From the NCBI GenBank assembly GCA_016875335.1, contig VGRO01000030.1, positions 1 through 41,973 on the forward strand: a stretch of 41,973 bases of DNA. The letters are read 5' to 3'. This DNA comes from Deltaproteobacteria bacterium. Its GTDB lineage: Bacteria > Myxococcota_A > UBA9042. Under the pieces are notes generated by a model that worked only from the letters and a program-made list of their open reading frames with translations, made no database searches and was not told the DNA's origin. The translations under genes were made by a program, and so were the position numbers. Each line of letters begins with the position of its first letter. Position 1 is the first letter of the stretch. Positions 8,442 through 16,356 of the stretch are shown here, in pieces.

Positions 8442-9938
8442 CTACCGCAAGTTCATCAACACGGTCTTTTCATGGGTGAAGTGCGTCAACATCGCGCCCA
8501 GCGACGCCTCCTTGCCCAGGCCCGATTGCTTGATGCCGCCGTAGGCCAGCGCGCTTTGCACCACCAGGTTCTGGTTGACCTGCACAAAGCCGGCCTCCAG
8601 CCGGTGCACGGCGTCGAGCGCCCGCCGCACGTCGCAGGTCCAGATCGTCGCCGCCAGGCCATAGTCGGTGCGGTTGGCGATGGCGATCGCCTCCTCGTAG
8701 GTGTCGAAAGGAATCACCGCGGTCACCGGACCAAAAATCTCTTCGCGAATCACGGGGCTGTCGATCGGCAGGCCCGTGAAAATCGTCGGCTGCACGAAAA
8801 GCCCGCGGGCGAGGCGCGGGTCCGAGGGCAAAGCCGAACACCTGTGACCCGTCGCGCCGGGGGTCGCGTCACCGATCGCCAGGTAGCGCTGCACGGTCGC
8901 GAACTGGCCGGGCGAGATGACGCTTCCGATGTGGGTGGCCTCGTCAAACGGGTCCCCCATGCGCAACTGGTCGACGCGGGCCTTGACGCGGGCGACGTAG
9001 GTGTCGTGCAGGCTGCGGTGGACCAGCATCCGGCTCGCCGCCGTGCACGATTGGCCTTGGCGGGTGAAGCGCATCGACTGCAGCGCGCCCTGCACCACTT
9101 GGTCGAGATCGGCGTCTTCGAGCACGATCATCGGCGACTTGCCGCCCAGTTCCAGGGTGACCGGCACCAGTTTGCGGGCCGCCGCGAGGGCGACCGATTT
9201 GCCGGCCGCCACCGAACCGGTCAGCGTCACCTTGGCAACCAGCGGGTGGTCGGCCAGCGGGGCGCCGCAGCCCGGACCATCGCCCGACAACACGTTGAAC
9301 ACGCCGGGCGGCAACACCTCGTTGAAGATCTGTGCCACACGCAGGCACGCGAAGGGCGCCTCCTCGGCGGTCTTGACCACCACCGTGTTGCCGGCCACCA
9401 GCGCCGGCGCGACCTTGAGCGCCATCAGCATCAACGGCACGTTCCAGGCCACGATCGCGCCGACCACACCGACGGGATGGCGCAGCGTGAACACCAACAT
9501 GTCGGGGTGGAACGGAATCGTTTCGCCCTTGAGTTCGCTGCCGAGGCCGCCGAAGAACGTGTAGAGATCGGCGTGCACCCCTGCTTCGACTCGGCTCTCG
9601 GTGGCGATGGCCTTGCCGGTCTCCAAGGTGATGAGCCGCGCCAGTTCCTCGGCGTGGTCCTCCAGCCGGCGGGCGACCTGCATCACCAGCTTGCCGCGCT
9701 GGCGGGCCGGCACCCTGGCCCACGCCGCTTGGGCCGCATGGGCGGCTTGCACCGCGCGGTCGACGTCCGCCGCATCGCCGTCTGCGGCCCGCCCGATGAC
9801 CTCCAGCGTCGCCGGGTGCACCACGTCGAAGGTGCGGCCGCCCACTGGATCGACCAAAGCCCCGTTGATCAAATGTTTTCCGCTCAGGGCCAGGGCGAGG
9901 GCGCGGCAATCGGTGGTCGGGTCGAGGCTGGGTGTCAC
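8442..9938 (-). CDS. NAD(P)-dependent aldehyde dehydrogenase
   Basis: This 498-residue protein is a full-length cytoplasmic member of the aldehyde dehydrogenase superfamily, oxidising an aldehyde to the acid with NAD(P)+. The general-base glutamate lies in VTLELGGKSP (Glu263) and the nucleophile in GQSCTAAS (Cys298). The cofactor-site motif EIFGPV and the closing segment GLAATIWT are intact. The start is GTG with AAAGGA well placed upstream. The substrate cannot be told from sequence; the motif style resembles benzaldehyde, betaine-aldehyde and related medium-size aldehyde enzymes. It stands alone, divergent from the dksA-like gene and upstream of rpsA, which has its own promoter. Confidence 0.93.
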   Translation of the reverse strand: MTPSLDPTTDCRALALALSGKHLINGALVDPVGGRTFDVVHPATLEVIGRAADGDAADVDRAVQAAHAAQAAWARVPARQRGKLVMQVARRLEDHAEELARLITLETGKAIATESRVEAGVHADLYTFFGGLGSELKGETIPFHPDMLVFTLRHPVGVVGAIVAWNVPLMLMALKVAPALVAGNTVVVKTAEEAPFACLRVAQIFNEVLPPGVFNVLSGDGPGCGAPLADHPLVAKVTLTGSVAAGKSVALAAARKLVPVTLELGGKSPMIVLEDADLDQVVQGALQSMRFTRQGQSCTAASRMLVHRSLHDTYVARVKARVDQLRMGDPFDEATHIGSVISPGQFATVQRYLAIGDATPGATGHRCSALPSDPRLARGLFVQPTIFTGLPIDSPVIREEIFGPVTAVIPFDTYEEAIAIANRTDYGLAATIWTCDVRRALDAVHRLEAGFVQVNQNLVVQSALAYGGIKQSGLGKEASLGAMLTHFTHEKTVLMNLR

Positions 9939-10435
9939 GGCGGTCCTTTGCGGGGCGCCCGGCGGCGGGCGGCGCGATGGTACGCAACGGCCACTGCACC
10001 TGACAACCGGGCCTTGACAGCAGGGGCCGTGTGCCTATCTTGCGGCCCCTTTCGCCAGCCTCTCGGGGTTGACGACGCGCCGCGGGCGCACCGGTGGGTC
10101 CGCGCGACCACACCGGCCGCACGGTCAGGGCGCCGAGCGCGCACGACGAGCTCGGCAGGCGGCCGCTGCAGACGCGGCGACCCAGGTGGCCAGCAACCTG
10201 CGCCATGGCGTAGGATAGGGGGCAGCTTGCGGCCGCCCCCACCGGCAAGCGCGAATCGGTCGCCGGTTCGCAGCCGCCGGCCCGACGCCGGTCGCTCGCC
10301 CGGTGCGGTGCGGCCGGCCGCGGGCGAGGATTCGAACGCGTTCATCGCACCCACGGCTCCCACCGAGCACAGCGACACATCTGGCCGCAGCCGCACCAAC
10401 CGAACCCCGCCAGCTCAGCGGCACAGGAGGACAAG
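9939..10435. other. Divergent intergenic region, aldehyde dehydrogenase / dksA-like gene
   Basis: This 497-bp spacer holds no convincing gene. It contains a strong plus-strand sigma-70 promoter at 10014-10041. A weak sigma-54-like match, TGGCCAG-CAAC-CTGC, lies at 10187-10201. If the 10014 promoter drives the dksA-like gene, the leader is nearly 390 nt, long enough to hold regulatory RNA structure. Confidence 0.5.
10014..10041 (+). promoter_or_regulatory. Sigma-70 promoter upstream of the dksA-like gene
   Basis: TTGACA (10014-10019) and TATCTT (10036-10041) are separated by 16 bp. It points towards the dksA-like gene, with predicted initiation near 10048. Confidence 0.55.
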
Positions 10436-10861
10436 ATGGCCGTCAACGACACCCTGGAGCCCATCGAACTCGACGACGCTCAACTGGAGCGCCAGCGCGT
10501 GGTGCTGCTCGAAAAGCGCGACCGCATCCTCGGGATGATGCGCAGCGCAGAGCAGAACTCCGACCCCGACGAACTGCGGGTGGCCGACGAGATGGACCTG
10601 TCGAGCGTGGGCTACGACCAGGCCTTCGAGTATCGGCTGCGCGACCGCGACGCCACGCTCATCAAGAAGATCGACAAGGCCATCCGCCGCATCGACGCCG
10701 GCGCGTACAACTACTGCGAAGAGTGCGAGGCCGTCATCGGCGCCCAACGGTTGATCGCGCGGCCCGAAACCGACCTGTGCATCCAGTGCAAAGAGAAGCA
10801 GGAGCACGTCGAGAAGATGTACGAGAAGCGCCGCCAGCGCATGACCTCGTTCGAGGCGTAG
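10436..10861 (+). CDS. dksA: DksA/TraR-family C4 zinc-finger protein
   Basis: DksA-type proteins enter the secondary channel of RNA polymerase and work with ppGpp to reset transcription, including rRNA promoters. This 141-residue protein has the N-terminal coiled coil, the tip motif DEMDLSS near residue 56, and a C4 zinc finger with CEEC and CIQC spaced as in the family. The tip keeps the two aspartates equivalent to E. coli Asp71 and Asp74, but the residue matching Ala76 is serine. The ribosome site AGGAGG lies ideally placed before ATG. It is monocistronic. It may be true DksA or a close paralogue; the tip change is the reason for caution. Confidence 0.9.
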   Translation: MAVNDTLEPIELDDAQLERQRVVLLEKRDRILGMMRSAEQNSDPDELRVADEMDLSSVGYDQAFEYRLRDRDATLIKKIDKAIRRIDAGAYNYCEECEAVIGAQRLIARPETDLCIQCKEKQEHVEKMYEKRRQRMTSFEA

Positions 10862-11274
10862 CCGCCAGCGCGTCGCGCTGTCCCGCGCCCCGACGGTGCC
10901 GTGGCCACCTCGCCAGGCGCAACTGTGGGCGCGCCGCATCCGACCGACCGCCAGCGACAGCACCGCATGGCAGCCCAAAGGCGGGCGACTCGGCGGTTGC
11001 GAGCCTGACCCGGCAGCAGGCGCGCGATTTCGACCGCCAGGCAGTGACCCAACGCCAGGCAGTGACCCAACGCCAGGCAGTGACCCAACGCCAGACAGTG
11101 GCCCCAGCGCCAAACAGGGGCCCAAGCGCCAAGCAGGGGCCCAGCGCCAGTCTGGAACTCCGAACCGGGCAGTAGCCCAGCACCATGCAGGGGGCCCAAA
11201 AAGCCCGAAGGCCCGGACCGTTGCCGATCCGAGCCCCCGGGGCGGTGTTGCTGGCTGCCCAGCGCGACGCGGAC
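10862..11274. other. Intergenic region between convergent dksA-like gene and pilA
   Basis: The 413-bp spacer separates two convergent genes. No gene is supported in it. Its main content is the 18-bp tandem repeat at 11041-11150, followed by a degenerate GGGGCCC-rich stretch. No clear intrinsic terminator was found. Confidence 0.6.
11041..11150. repeat. 18-bp tandem repeat decaying into variants
   Basis: Three perfect copies of GCAGTGACCCAACGCCAG start at 11041, 11059 and 11077. Diverged 18-20 bp copies follow from 11095, 11113 and 11132, with CAGTGACCC drifting to CAGGGGCCC. The unit is a multiple of three, but no supported gene covers it. It lies past the 3' ends of both flanking genes. Confidence 0.85.
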
Positions 11275-11844
11275 TTATTCGGTCTCGTTGTCGCGGAAGA
11301 TGGCCGGCGTGCCTTCCATGTCGCACTCGGCGCCGGTCGCCTTGACGTCGCCACGGCCGGTCAGCTGGAAGGTGGACATGATGGTGTCGCAGTCCAGGTC
11401 AGCATTGGCCTGGGCGGTGAAGAACGAGGCGCCGTACACGCCGGCCGAGGTGTAGCTGTACTGGAAGAAGTGCTGGTCGGTGATGGCGAACTTGAGGGCC
11501 GACCAGGTCGCGTGGTTCCAGTTGCCCGGCTTGGCGTCGCAACGCTCGTCGTTGTCCGAGTCGTTGGCGTCGACGCAGCACGAGGCGCCGGTCGGGGTGA
11601 CGCCGACGTTGCCCGGGAACTGGCACGCGAGCTTGGTCATGGTGCCCGCCTTGACGCGCGGCGTGGTGTAGTACGTCGCCGAACCCTTCTTGAGCAGGTC
11701 CAACATCTCGTTCGCTTCCGCCGCCTTGGCCGAGCGCATGTACTTGGTGAACTGCGGCACGGCGACGACTGCGAGGATCGCGATGATCGCGACCACGATC
11801 ATGAGCTCGATGAGCGTGAAGCCTTTGCGAATCTGCTTGAGCAT
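11275..11844 (-). CDS. pilA: Type IV pilin, major subunit
   Basis: This is the structural subunit of a type IV pilus. The 189-residue prepilin starts MLKQIRKG, and the prepilin peptidase PilD would cut before FTLIELMIVVAIIAIL, giving an N-methylated Phe and the conserved Glu5. The hydrophobic helix is followed by a globular head with six cysteines, including an adjacent pair (SCC). Beside them lies an acidic DANDSDNDE stretch that resembles a calcium-binding loop. GGAGG precedes the ATG. The frame stays open far upstream, but the pilin signature fixes the start. The gene follows pilR and has its own sigma-54 promoter at 12249-12265, so PilR-dependent expression is expected. Confidence 0.95.
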   Translation of the reverse strand: MLKQIRKGFTLIELMIVVAIIAILAVVAVPQFTKYMRSAKAAEANEMLDLLKKGSATYYTTPRVKAGTMTKLACQFPGNVGVTPTGASCCVDANDSDNDERCDAKPGNWNHATWSALKFAITDQHFFQYSYTSAGVYGASFFTAQANADLDCDTIMSTFQLTGRGDVKATGAECDMEGTPAIFRDNETE

Positions 11845-12248
11845 GACTGCCTCCAGGAGGACTGCGCCTCCGCGGTGAGCCGGCCCGAAAACGGGATGCC
11901 GGCGATGGGCCCGAATGCGAACACCGGGCGGGGAAAACCTCGGGCACTTCGGTAGATTGCGGCGCAGTGCAGTGGACCGCCCCGTCCCGGCCCGCGCGCG
12001 CCGTCCGACACCGTGCCGGGCGTGCGTGTGAGGGCAAGAAGCGGGACGGCCACCGGCTGCGACAGACTGCGTGGGTGCAGTGGGTCGCTCCGGTGACACC
12101 GTCTGGAGGCCGAATCGCCGTCCGCAGGTTCGAGAACGAGGCCGGGCGCTGGAGGAGCCGACGTCCATCGGATCCAGGCTGGCGAACCCGACGGCGCACG
12201 CCGGGTGTTGCTCGCGCGCGGCCCGCGAAACGACCGCACCAGGGGCCC
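11845..12248. other. Long untranslated leader of pilA
   Basis: With initiation predicted at 12239 from the sigma-54 -12 box, about 395 nt lie before the pilA ATG. I see no second promoter and no convincing small gene. It may fold or host a small RNA, but no specific structure was recognised. Confidence 0.45.
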
Positions 12249-12265
12249 ATGCAAGGGGCGTGCCA
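12249..12265 (-). promoter_or_regulatory. Sigma-54 promoter of pilA
   Basis: On the minus strand the sequence reads TGGCACG-CCCC-TTGCAT, a perfect -24/-12 element with correct GG-to-GC spacing. It lies between pilR and pilA on the same strand. Predicted +1 is near 12239. Confidence 0.92.
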
Positions 12266-12268
12266 AAG

Positions 12269-12377
12269 TTGTCACGACAAATAATTTGTCGCAAACCCAA
12301 GCTGTTGTCGTCGATGGAAATACATCCGCAGGGGGCGCGACCGACAATCTTCGGCATGTGACTGACAATTTTCGGCA
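12269..12377 (-). promoter_or_regulatory. TTGTC/GACAA array upstream of pilA (putative PilR sites)
   Basis: Six TTGTC/GACAA pentamers fall in 109 bp: 12269, 12276, 12286, 12305, 12343 and 12364. The two distal ones are part of a direct repeat, GACAATCTTCGGCA (12343-12356) and GACAATTTTCGGCA (12364-12377), spaced 21 bp, or two helical turns. They centre near -111 and -132, ideal for a sigma-54 enhancer. The proximal pair forms TTGTC-AC-GACAA at 12269-12280, abutting the -24 box. Confidence 0.65.
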
Positions 12378-12404
12378 GTTTTCGCGATCGGGCACGCGCT
12401 CGGT

Positions 12405-13844
12405 TCACGGCGCAGAGTCGAGCTGCCCGTGTTTTTCGAGCTTGTAGCGCATCGAGCGCACGCTCAGGCCGAGGATGCGCGCGGCCTCCGTCTTGTTGCC
12501 GTCGGTGCGCCGCAGCGCCAGTTCAAGAAGGCCGCGCTCGAATTGGTCGAGCAGGCGCTCGGACTCCACGGTCTCGCCCTCGTTGAGGATCCATGCCTCC
12601 ATGGCGCTCAGCACGCGCTGGATTTCCGCGTCAGGCGACAGCGTCACGACCTTGGCCGACCGGCCGAGCCACGCCGGCTGACCCGGGTCCGGCAGCCACG
12701 CCGGCGTGATGCGATCGTCGGTCTCCAGCGCGACGGCGCGTTCGATGAGATTTTCCAGTTCGCGCACGTTGCCCGGATAGGGCAGCGCCTGCAGCACGAC
12801 CTCGGCCTCTGGATCGAACCCCTTGAACTCGCGGCCGATACGCTGGGCGAACTGACCCAAGAAGTGGTGGGCCAGCGGCAAGATGTCGGCGCGGCGTTCG
12901 CGCAACGGCGGCAGACGGATTTCGATGACGTTGAGCCGAAAGAACAAATCGGCACGGAACCGGCCGTCTTGCACCGACTCGCGCAGGTTGCGGTGGGTAG
13001 CGGCGACCACCCGCACGTCGACGGGCACCTCGCGGGTGGCACCGACGGGTGTGACCTTGCGCTCTTGCAGCACGCGCAACAGCTTGACTTGCAGGCCGAT
13101 GGTCAACTCGCCGATCTCGTCCAAGAAGATCGTGCCGCCGCCGGCCGCCTCGAACAGACCCTTCTTGTCCTTGGTCGCGCCGGTAAAGCTGCCCATGAGG
13201 TGGCCGAAAAGCTCCGACTCCATCAGTTGCTCGGGAATCGCGCCACAATTGAGCGGCACGAACGGCTTGTCCTTTCGGTCGCTGCCGTCGTGCAACATCT
13301 TGGCGATGAGTTCCTTGCCGGTGCCGGACTCGCCCAGAATCAGGATCGACGACGGCGTCGGCGCCACCCGGCGCACCAGCGTCACCACGCCTTCCATCGC
13401 CTTGGAAACCCATACGAACTGCGGTTGGACCGGCGCTCGCTGGGCGAGCTTCTTCTTGAGCTGCTGGTTCTCGGCGACGAGCTGGCTTTTCTCCAGGCAC
13501 TTGCCGATGACCAGCTTGACCTCTTCGAGCTTGAACGGTTTGACGATGTAGTCGTAGGCGCCCTTGCGCATGGCGTCCAGCGCGGTGTCGGTCGAACTGA
13601 ACGCGGTCATCACCACGATCTGGGTCTCGATGCCACGTTCGCGGACGGCGTCGAGCAGTTCCAGGCCGTCCATGCGCGGCATGCGGATGTCGGTCAGCGC
13701 CAGGTCGAACTGCGACGTCTCCAAGAGCTCCAAGGCTTTCATGCCATTGGCGGCGACCTCGACGTCGTGGCCCTCGCGGCGCAAGAAGATCGTCAAGAAC
13801 TCGCGCAGCGACAGGTCGTCGTCGGCAATCAGCAAGCGGGCCAT
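12405..13844 (-). CDS. pilR: Sigma-54-dependent response regulator PilR (NtrC family)
   Basis: This 479-residue activator remodels sigma-54 polymerase by ATP hydrolysis. The N-terminal receiver domain has the acidic pair ADDD, phospho-acceptor Asp52 in LTDIRMP and the KPF lysine. The AAA+ domain follows with Walker A GESGTGKE, the sigma-54 contact loop and Walker B FLDEIG, then a C-terminal Fis-type helix-turn-helix (NKTEAARILGLSVRSMRYKL). The usual GAFTGA loop reads GSFTGA, so the first alanine is serine. The start chosen is ATG at MARLLIADDD, preceded by GGAGG. It sits immediately upstream of pilA and its sigma-54 promoter, which supports the name. No partner kinase pilS is seen; the gene upstream is mazG. 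Confidence 0.92.
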   Translation of the reverse strand: MARLLIADDDLSLREFLTIFLRREGHDVEVAANGMKALELLETSQFDLALTDIRMPRMDGLELLDAVRERGIETQIVVMTAFSSTDTALDAMRKGAYDYIVKPFKLEEVKLVIGKCLEKSQLVAENQQLKKKLAQRAPVQPQFVWVSKAMEGVVTLVRRVAPTPSSILILGESGTGKELIAKMLHDGSDRKDKPFVPLNCGAIPEQLMESELFGHLMGSFTGATKDKKGLFEAAGGGTIFLDEIGELTIGLQVKLLRVLQERKVTPVGATREVPVDVRVVAATHRNLRESVQDGRFRADLFFRLNVIEIRLPPLRERRADILPLAHHFLGQFAQRIGREFKGFDPEAEVVLQALPYPGNVRELENLIERAVALETDDRITPAWLPDPGQPAWLGRSAKVVTLSPDAEIQRVLSAMEAWILNEGETVESERLLDQFERGLLELALRRTDGNKTEAARILGLSVRSMRYKLEKHGQLDSAP

Positions 13845-13919
13845 GGCCGCCTCCGCAGGCGCGCGATCAAGCAAGGGGCGCGCCGGTTGCCGCAAGAGTG
13901 GGCCGGACGCGCGATCGCG

Positions 13920-14753
13920 TCAACCAGGGCTGCGATGCCGCTCCAGGGCCTTGGCGGCCGTCCACAGTTCGTCCAGTTCCTCGGCCGACGCCCGCTGTTG
14001 CAGACCGTGGCGTTGGTGCACCGCGCGTTCGACGTGGGCGAAACGCCGGCTGAACTTGTCCAGCCCGTCGCGCAGGGCGTGCTCGGCGTCCAGGCCCAGG
14101 TGCCGGGCGAGGTTGGCGACGGCGAACAACACGTCGCCCAACTCGTCGTGCATGGCGGCCTTGTCGCCGCCCTGCGCGGCCAGCCGGAGTTCCGCCAGCT
14201 CTTCGTGGACCTTGGGCCACACCGCCTCGGCGTCCGGCCAATCGAAGCCAATACGCGCCGCCTTGTCGGCCACGCGTTGCGCCCGCAACAGCGCCGGCAG
14301 CGCCCGCGGCACGCCGTCGAGCGCCCCCTTGCCTTCTTGGCGCTTCTGTTGTTCCCAGCGGTCGCGCACTTCGCCGGCCGACGACAGCCGCGTGTCGGGG
14401 TCGAACACGTGGGGATGGCGGCGGACCATCTTGTCGGCGATACCGGCCGCAACCGCGTCGAGGTCGAACCAGCCGTTCTCGTGGGCGATCTGTGACTGGA
14501 ACGCGACCTGCAGCAAGACGTCGCCCAGTTCTTCGCGCAACTGCGCCACAGCGGCCGGATTGGCGGCGACCGGCACCTCGATCGCCGTCGCGTTGGCGGC
14601 GGGGCCAAGGGCCGCGATGGCGTCGATCAGTTCGTGGCACTCTTCGACGAGGTAGGCGCGCAGGCTGGCCAGCGACTGCTCGCGGTCCCACGGGCAGCCG
14701 TCCGACGCGCGCAGGGCTGCCATGACCGCGACCAGGCGGTCAAAGCCATTCAT
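13920..14753 (-). CDS. mazG: Nucleoside triphosphate pyrophosphohydrolase MazG
   Basis: MazG removes pyrophosphate from (d)NTPs, cleaning non-standard nucleotides and, in E. coli, lowering ppGpp-linked signals. The 277-residue protein has the full tandem MazG layout. The first copy carries CPWDREQS and the metal-binding EECHEL and REELGD helices; the second carries EELAEL and DELGD. The length matches the E. coli enzyme (about 263). The start chosen is ATG at MNGFDRL, with only a weak ribosome site; the frame is open upstream and translation could depend on the preceding lipoprotein gene, 59 bp away. It lies upstream of pilR by 75 bp, so co-transcription is possible. Confidence 0.93.
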   Translation of the reverse strand: MNGFDRLVAVMAALRASDGCPWDREQSLASLRAYLVEECHELIDAIAALGPAANATAIEVPVAANPAAVAQLREELGDVLLQVAFQSQIAHENGWFDLDAVAAGIADKMVRRHPHVFDPDTRLSSAGEVRDRWEQQKRQEGKGALDGVPRALPALLRAQRVADKAARIGFDWPDAEAVWPKVHEELAELRLAAQGGDKAAMHDELGDVLFAVANLARHLGLDAEHALRDGLDKFSRRFAHVERAVHQRHGLQQRASAEELDELWTAAKALERHRSPG

Positions 14754-14812
14754 GCGCTGCACCGGCAGCACGGCGTCGGGCGCTGGCGCGGCCACCTTGA
14801 GGGCAATCTTGG

Positions 14813-16204
14813 CTAATTCGCGGACGCAGCGGGCGCGGCGGGCGCGGCAGGTTCGCCCGCAGCCGTGGCCGCGACGAAGGTGAGCTTGCCGGCGCCGTCC
14901 AGCTTGTGGAAATCGCCGCCCATCGGCACCCACGCGCCCATGTGGGCAATGTCGTGGGTGCCTTTGTCGTCGATGCGGTAGAAGTTGGCGTCGAACGCGC
15001 TGTCGGCGGCAGGGGCTCCGGACAGGCCCAAGCCCTTCCACGGGATCCGGGCTTCGACCGCGAACCCGCGGTCCGCGCCGTCGGCGTTGACGTCGCCGTC
15101 CACGACCACCTTGTACTCCATGCCAGTCTCGTGCTTGGCCGCTTCCTCCCACTTGGGCGTGCGTGGCGCAGAAAACAGGGCATCGAAGCGGCTGCCGTTG
15201 GGCGCCCACTGCAACTCGATGTAGTGGCCCTGCTGGCCCGGGGCGCGCAAGAAGAGCTCGATCACGTCGCCTTCCCACAAGGTGCTGTCGTTGCCCTGGT
15301 TGGGGTTGCGCACATCGGCGTCGCTGGCGCGTGCGAAGACGTACAGGAATTCGTCGTCCCAGGCGACCTTGGCGCTGGCCTGGATCGCGCGGTCGAGCGG
15401 CCGGCCATCGGGCTGGCGGGCGACCAGGATCGGCAGCGCTGCCTGCCACGCCGCGTCGTCGTCTTTGCCGTCGAGCGCTGGCGCCTGCGCGACCTTGTGA
15501 ACTTGCACCTGCTTGAGGGCGTCGGCGAGCCCGAAAAGGCCGCGCCCGCCCGGCGTCGGTTCGGCCGCGGCGCCACCCGGTGCGGCGCCTCCCTCGAGCG
15601 CGACGGTGGTCAGCAGCACGCGGCCGTCCTTGTCCACCGACAGACTACCGGGGCTCTCGACCTTGAGGCGGCGGTCGCCTTGGGTGCTGTTGTACAGGCC
15701 CCAGTCGAAGAAGCCGATGAGCAACTGCGCGTCGTTTTCGGCCCAATCGCCCGGCACGGCGATCGGCACCACGTCTTTGATGATCTCGCCCTTCTTCCAC
15801 TGGCCCACGGGGTACAGGCCGTTGACCCCATAGTGGTCGAACGGCTGGCGGCGCTTGCCCGGGGCCTCGAAGTGCACGAACACCTTCCAGTCGCCCGCGA
15901 TGGGCTGATCGACGCGGAAATACATGACCAGGTCGAAGTTGGCGCCCTTCTTGGGCTTGCCCACGATGTCGTAGCCGAGCAGCACGACCTTGTCTTCGAA
16001 CCTGGTGTCGGCCTTGACCTGCATCGCGGCGGGCGGTGCGGTCAGCACGTTCGCGGCGATCTGCTGCTCCTGGTCTTTGGTCAGCACGATCTGCTGGCCT
16101 GCCGGCCGGCGGCACGCGGATGCGGCGGCAAGTGCGAAGGCAAGTGCGGCGCACAGCAGCGCGGCGCGGCCCAACGGACGAAAATCGAAGCGGTTCTGCG
16201 ACAT
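14813..16204 (-). CDS. Lipoprotein with C-terminal CBM9-like sugar-binding domain
   Basis: This 463-residue protein is an exported lipoprotein: a hydrophobic signal ends in AASAC with acceptor Cys near residue 31. Residues about 60-200 form an all-beta region of unknown family with VMYFRVDQPIAGDWKVFVHFE. Residues about 250-445 resemble a family 9 carbohydrate-binding or DOMON-like fold: LDGKDDDAAW, then DDEFLYVFARASD, DVIELFL and EARIPW. The tail is rich in Ala and Pro. The start ATG at MSQNRF has GAGGT upstream, and a sigma-70-like promoter lies at 16263-16291. Related modules bind sugars or haem; the ligand here is unknown. mazG follows 59 bp downstream. Confidence 0.8.
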   Translation of the reverse strand: MSQNRFDFRPLGRAALLCAALAFALAAASACRRPAGQQIVLTKDQEQQIAANVLTAPPAAMQVKADTRFEDKVVLLGYDIVGKPKKGANFDLVMYFRVDQPIAGDWKVFVHFEAPGKRRQPFDHYGVNGLYPVGQWKKGEIIKDVVPIAVPGDWAENDAQLLIGFFDWGLYNSTQGDRRLKVESPGSLSVDKDGRVLLTTVALEGGAAPGGAAAEPTPGGRGLFGLADALKQVQVHKVAQAPALDGKDDDAAWQAALPILVARQPDGRPLDRAIQASAKVAWDDEFLYVFARASDADVRNPNQGNDSTLWEGDVIELFLRAPGQQGHYIELQWAPNGSRFDALFSAPRTPKWEEAAKHETGMEYKVVVDGDVNADGADRGFAVEARIPWKGLGLSGAPAADSAFDANFYRIDDKGTHDIAHMGAWVPMGGDFHKLDGAGKLTFVAATAAGEPAAPAAPAASAN

Positions 16205-16262
16205 CGGGACCTCGGTCTGGCGGCGGGTCGAGCGCCGATCGGGCGCACGAAAAACGGGCGGT

Positions 16263-16291
16263 AGGATAGGCGTGGCGGCGGTTTTGCGCAA
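16263..16291 (-). promoter_or_regulatory. Sigma-70-like promoter of the CBM9-like lipoprotein
   Basis: Minus strand TTGCGC (16291-16286), 17 bp, TATCCT (16268-16263). Initiation would be near 16256, about 50 nt before the ATG. Confidence 0.45.
16273..16287 (+). promoter_or_regulatory. Possible sigma-54 promoter of the GT-C-like gene
   Basis: TGGCGGC-GGTT-TTGC has the GG and GC at the correct distance, but lacks the usual AC after TGGC. It overlaps the opposite-strand sigma-70-like promoter, so the two could exclude each other. Confidence 0.3.
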
Positions 16292-16356
16292 TGTTGTGGT
16301 CCGCGCCGTTTCGCCGTGCGATCGCCTTTTGCGGCGGCTGCGGCTACCGTTGCGAC

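Noticed and set aside
4396..8544. A long plus-strand open frame of over 1300 codons across the giant protein and rpsA
   Set aside because: It is antisense to two genes with strong family evidence, and its sequence is low-complexity Ala/Val/Arg, as expected from the complement of GC-rich codons.
10326..10340. A GGATTCGAAC string that looks like a tRNA T-loop
   Set aside because: The flanking bases cannot form the T-stem or an acceptor stem on either strand.
11041..11150. Possible CRISPR array
   Set aside because: The 18-bp units are directly adjacent with no spacers, and no cas gene is present.
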